NCBI RefSeq assembly: GCF_005843885.1
Contig: NZ_CP040443.1
Coordinates: 4,526,001-4,590,000 of the forward strand
Direction: 5' to 3'
DNA length: 64,000 nucleotides
Source: Escherichia sp. E4742
Lineage (GTDB): Bacteria; Pseudomonadota; Gammaproteobacteria; Enterobacterales; Enterobacteriaceae
In this document: in pieces, positions 60,790-64,000 of the stretch
Position numbering within the stretch: the stretch's first letter is position 1
Layout of the letters: each line of letters begins with the position of its first letter
The notes under the pieces: model-generated
Told to the model about the DNA's origin: nothing
The model's database searches: none
The model's input: the letters and a program-made list of their open reading frames with translations, nothing else
Translations under genes and position numbers: made by a program

Positions 60790-62289
60790 TTAACTTGCCG
60801 TTTCAGGCTTAAACACAATTTCCTGTTTTTCTTCATCTTCCTCGATGACTGGCGCAGTGCTGTGAATTTCGGCAACGCGTTTGCGCACACCAAACCAACC
60901 CACAACCAGCAAAATACCGATAATCGGCAGCGCCGCGATGGTATAAGTCCCGTTCGGGTAATCGAACGCCATCAGCACTAGCACGCACAGCAAAAACAGT
61001 AGCGTCAGCCACGACGTAAAGGGCGCGCCAGGCAGTTTAAAACTGACATCCGCTGCTTTGCCTTCTTTAATCGCTTTACGCAGGCGCATTTGGCACACGA
61101 TGATAAACGCCCACGAGGCGATGATTCCCAGCGACGCGAAGTTCAACACAATCTCAAATACGCGAGACGGCACCAGATAGTTGAGGAATACGCCAACAAC
61201 ATAAACGACCAGTGTCGCAAGAATCCCGGCATATGGCACATGCTGACGGCTCATTTTCGCCATAAAACTCGGTGCGGAACCGCCCATCGCCATTGAGCGC
61301 AGAATACGTCCAGTGCAGTACAGACCTGAGTTCAGGCTGGAGAGGGCAGCGGTCAGCACCACAATGTTCATAATGCTGCCGATGTAAGGCACACCCAGTT
61401 TAGAGAAAAACGTCACGAACGGACTTTGTCCCGCCTGATACGCGCTCCACGGCAATAACATAACCAGCAACACCACGGAGCCGACGTAAAACAGACCAAT
61501 ACGCCAAATCACACTGTTAATCGCTTTAGGCACCATGGTCTGCGGATCTTTACATTCTCCGGCAGCTGTACCAACCATTTCAATGGAGGCAAAAGCAAAC
61601 ACTACGCCCTGAATCAACACCAGCGCAGGCAGCAAACCGTGTGGGAAGAAGCCGCCATTATCGGTAATTAAATGAAAGCCAGTGGTGTTGCCATCCAGCG
61701 GCTGACCGCTACCGAGGAACACTGTACCCACGACCAAAAAGGTCACAATGGCGAGCACTTTAATAAGCGCAAACCAGAACTCCATCTCCGCAAACCATTT
61801 CACACCGATCATATTCATGGTGCCAACGATGGTCAGCGCAGCGAGCGCAAAGACCCACTGCGGCACGCCGCCAAAGGCACCCCAGTAATGCATATACAGA
61901 GCGACGGCGGTAATATCGACAATCCCCGTCATCGCCCAGTTGATGAAGTACATCCAGCCAGCAACGTAAGCGGCTTTCTCTCCTAAAAACTCTCGGGCGT
62001 AAGAGACAAAACTGCCACTGGAAGGGCGATGTAATACTAACTCACCCAATGCACGCAAAATAAAAAACGAAAACAAGCCACATATTAAATAAACCAGTGC
62101 CAGCGCAGGGCCCGCCATTTGCAGTCGGGCTCCTGCACCTAAAAACAAGCCGGTGCCAATCGCGCCGCCAATGGCGATCATCTGCACCTGGCGATTGCCC
62201 ATCGCTTTGTGATACCCCTCTTCGTGGGCATTAAGCCAGCGGCGTTTCGCGGCGTGTTGATCTGAAGTGTCGGTGTCGTGTTTACTCAT
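60790..62289 (-). CDS. ansP: L-asparagine permease AnsP
   Basis: The 499-residue amino acid/proton symporter of the APC superfamily has twelve predicted transmembrane helices. The start is KAMGNRQVQMIAIGGAIGTGLFLGAGARLQMAGPALAL (~29-66), typical of this family. It imports asparagine. I chose ATG 62289 (MSKHDTDTSD), preceded by AGGGAGAG, rather than a start 17 codons upstream. Near-identical to K-12 as I recall it. Confidence 0.95.
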   Translation of the reverse strand: MSKHDTDTSDQHAAKRRWLNAHEEGYHKAMGNRQVQMIAIGGAIGTGLFLGAGARLQMAGPALALVYLICGLFSFFILRALGELVLHRPSSGSFVSYAREFLGEKAAYVAGWMYFINWAMTGIVDITAVALYMHYWGAFGGVPQWVFALAALTIVGTMNMIGVKWFAEMEFWFALIKVLAIVTFLVVGTVFLGSGQPLDGNTTGFHLITDNGGFFPHGLLPALVLIQGVVFAFASIEMVGTAAGECKDPQTMVPKAINSVIWRIGLFYVGSVVLLVMLLPWSAYQAGQSPFVTFFSKLGVPYIGSIMNIVVLTAALSSLNSGLYCTGRILRSMAMGGSAPSFMAKMSRQHVPYAGILATLVVYVVGVFLNYLVPSRVFEIVLNFASLGIIASWAFIIVCQMRLRKAIKEGKAADVSFKLPGAPFTSWLTLLFLLCVLVLMAFDYPNGTYTIAALPIIGILLVVGWFGVRKRVAEIHSTAPVIEEDEEKQEIVFKPETAS

Positions 62290-62555
62290 TGCTCTCCCTG
62301 ATTGCTTTAATGAAAAAGTCATATAAGTTGCCATGAACAATGTTTATTCATCCTGGCGATGATAGTTATCACCATTATTCTTTATGGGTATAAAACTATC
62401 GGCGCAGCATCCTACCCGTTATCGATAAACGATGCAAAACATCCCCTTACAATCCTGAAGGGGATTAATACAACTGACGAAAAAATGACAAATCCTTTAA
62501 CTGGTTAACCTGTGTGCTGTCCTACACTTAATCTTTAAAAGATTGTGAGGGGCAT

Positions 62556-63173
62556 ATGATTAAGGTGTATGGCGTACCCGGATGGGGCTCTACAATCAGT
62601 GAGCTGATGCTAACATTGGCTGATATTCCTTATCAGTTCGTTGATGTCGGTGGTTTTGACCGCGAGGGTACTTCACGCGAGTTATTGAAAACCCTGAACC
62701 CGTTGTGTCAGGTTCCGACACTGGCGCTGGAAAATGACGAGATTATGACGGAGACAGCGGCGATTGCATTGATGGTTCTCGATCGTCGCCCGGACCTTGC
62801 TCCACCGGTTGGGAGCGCCAAACGTCAGCAGTTTCAACGGCTATTGGTCTGGTTGGTTGCTAATGTCTATCCAACGTTCACTTTCGCCGATTACCCTGAG
62901 CGTTGGGCATCTGACGCACCTGAACAGTTAAAGAAGAATGTTATTGAATATCGCAAATCGCTTTATATCTGGTTGAATTCACAATTGACCGCTGAACCTT
63001 ATGCCTTTGGTGAGCAACTAACGCTGGTGGACTGTTATCTCTGCACCATACGCACATGGAGGCCTGGGCATGAATGGTTTCAGGATAATGCGCAGAATAT
63101 CAGTGCGATTGCTGATGCTGTATGCCAGATACCAAAGTTACAAGAAGTACTAAAAAGGAATGAAATTATTTGA
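62556..63173 (+). CDS. yncG: Glutathione S-transferase-like protein YncG
   Basis: The 205-residue protein has a GST fold: thioredoxin-like N-terminal domain (MIKVYGVPGWGSTISELMLTLADIPYQFVDV, with CQVPTLALENDEIMTETAAIALMVLD, ~50-75) and an all-helical C-terminal domain. VPTL with its cis-Pro and the ETAAI glutathione-binding segment are kept. The substrate is unknown. GAGGGGC precedes the ATG. It is divergent from ansP. Confidence 0.92.
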   Translation: MIKVYGVPGWGSTISELMLTLADIPYQFVDVGGFDREGTSRELLKTLNPLCQVPTLALENDEIMTETAAIALMVLDRRPDLAPPVGSAKRQQFQRLLVWLVANVYPTFTFADYPERWASDAPEQLKKNVIEYRKSLYIWLNSQLTAEPYAFGEQLTLVDCYLCTIRTWRPGHEWFQDNAQNISAIADAVCQIPKLQEVLKRNEII

Positions 63174-63248
63174 GTGGGATACCAGAGGATTATGTTATTT
63201 ATTATTCAGTAACTTTATCCACAGTGACTGGCGTAATTAATTAGAATT

Positions 63249-63461
63249 ATGTTATGTTTTTTAATTTATATCACTCTCCCTTCCATTCAGATTGTCTATT
63301 TCATTTCCTCTGAAAAGAAACCAACTATTCACATTGTGCAGATGTTTCAGTTGTTATCACAGGCACTCTATAATCTCAAAATATTTTTAATGATGGATAT
63401 GCTCGGAGTTGGAGATGCAATTAACATTAATACAAATAAAAATATCTGGCAGGTATGCTAA
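63249..63461 (+). CDS. yncH: Small protein YncH
   Basis: The 70-residue frame, with a hydrophobic N-terminus (MLCFLIYITLPSIQIVYFISS), matches the YncH reading frame of K-12. AT-rich, no clear ribosome site (only TTAGAATT). Function unknown and it may not be a true gene. It stands near the rhsE boundary of K-12. Confidence 0.55.
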   Translation: MLCFLIYITLPSIQIVYFISSEKKPTIHIVQMFQLLSQALYNLKIFLMMDMLGVGDAININTNKNIWQVC

Positions 63462-63469
63462 AAGGATAA

Positions 63470-63595
63470 ATGGCGCTTTCTGTATTTATTCGCGATTATC
63501 TGTAGTATAAATATGGAGAGCTTGATGAGTCAGAGCTAAAACAGCTATTGGTAAATAAATATGCTGATTTATTCAAGAAAATGGATGTATTTTAA
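63470..63595 (+). pseudogene. Small reading frame broken by an in-frame amber codon
   Basis: ATG 63470, after AAAGGA, opens MALSVFIRDYL, then TAG (63503-63505), and the same frame continues YKYGELDESELKQLLVNKYADLFKKMDVF to TAA at 63593. Without the stop the product would be a 41-residue helical, charged peptide. It may be a decayed small gene or the C-terminal remains of a larger one. I do not recognise the family. Confidence 0.5.
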
Positions 63596-64000
63596 ATGTT
63601 GATTCTTAATATAACCTAATCAATAGATTATCACGTGAGAGCCACACATCACTGAAGGGGCAGGGGAAAACACCATTTTGGGAACAATGAATCAGGTACT
63701 CTTACCACTGAAGCAAGATCATCAGGGCACCAGGTGGTGGTGTAGTGCTTTGAAAATGGTCCTCTCGGGGGAGTTGTTATTATTTTCTATGCTATTTGCT
63801 TAATATATTCATCAGGTAAATTTAATAAATTCCTAATTTAAAATATCCACTATTAAGCCAGTGTTTACCGACGTTAAGATGGCAATGTGCAGATCATGTT
63901 ATCAGGGTGGGGCGGTAGCGTATATTCCTCATACAAACCATCATTCACTTCAATGATTGTTATTGAATTATTTATTATGGTGAATAAAAAATATTATGAA
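63596..64000. other. AT-rich end region without a recognised gene
   Basis: No homologous protein was recognised on either strand. One short frame, ATG 63687 to TAA 63801-63803 (38 codons, MNQVLLPLKQDHQGTRWWCS... ending hydrophobic), sits in an open stretch of ~51 codons that begins after a TGA, but it has only a weak ribosome site. In K-12 the next locus is rhsE, so this may be the border of an Rhs island. Confidence 0.5.

Noticed and set aside
62345..62375. Weak Fur-like sequence between ansP and yncG
   Set aside because: The match to the consensus is poor and neither gene is known to respond to iron.
63215..63223. Perfect DnaA box TTATCCACA upstream of yncH
   Set aside because: It is a single copy with no companion boxes or AT-rich unwinding element, so an origin is not supported.

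Overview
The window is chromosomal DNA of Escherichia coli or a very close relative. From hslJ to yncH the gene order and protein sequences match the E. coli K-12 trg-teh-hic-ydc-ync region as I remember it. It is not K-12: several K-12 loci are absent, gapC is full length, and a different prophage end occupies the left edge. K-12 comparisons are from memory and were not aligned.

Positions 1-7537 are the right end of a prophage: a contractile-tail module (baseplate J, a tail protein, a tail fibre with its assembly protein), then a second Stf-type side fibre with its own assembly protein. Upstream of the baseplate gene, on the opposite strand, lie a secreted protein of unknown function and an antirepressor-like gene lacking its N-terminus. 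Between the last tail gene and the attachment site I find no convincing protein gene. That stretch has two promoter-plus-terminator units on the minus strand (candidate small RNAs) and a direct-repeat cluster resembling integrase arm sites. The prophage ends in a 17-codon fragment of the ttcA 5' end, so it sits in the site used by Rac in K-12.

Positions 7705-20855 hold uspF, ompN, the sRNA gene micC, the pyruvate:flavodoxin oxidoreductase gene, the heat-shock lipoprotein hslJ, fermentative ldhA, the ydbH-ynbE-ydbL envelope operon, a C-terminal scrap of the autotransporter gene ydbA, pdxI (ydbC) and azoR. The feaR-feaB-tynA-paa block and most of ydbA are missing between ydbL and pdxI, and ydbD-ynbABCD are missing between pdxI and azoR.

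Positions 21056-45330 hold the RNA helicase gene hrpA, ydcF, aldA, an intact gapC, cybB, the sRNA gene rydC, ydcA, the hokB/mokB/sokB toxin-antitoxin locus, the chemoreceptor gene trg behind a flagellar sigma-28-type promoter, ydcI, ydcJ, opgD, ydcH, rimL, ydcK, tehAB, ydcL, ydcO, ydcN, rlhA and yncJ.

Positions 45552-64000 hold the hicAB toxin-antitoxin pair, the MocR regulator ydcR, the ydcSTUV-patD polyamine uptake and catabolism operon, small membrane-protein genes (yncL, ortT), ydcY, ydcZ, mnaT, curA, mcbR, the divergent pair yncD (PQQ/TonB receptor) and yncE with a Fur-like box between them, ansP, yncG and yncH. The last ~540 bases are AT-rich and carry a small reading frame broken by an amber codon; in K-12 the next locus is rhsE. 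I found no rRNA, tRNA, CRISPR array or complete insertion sequence.
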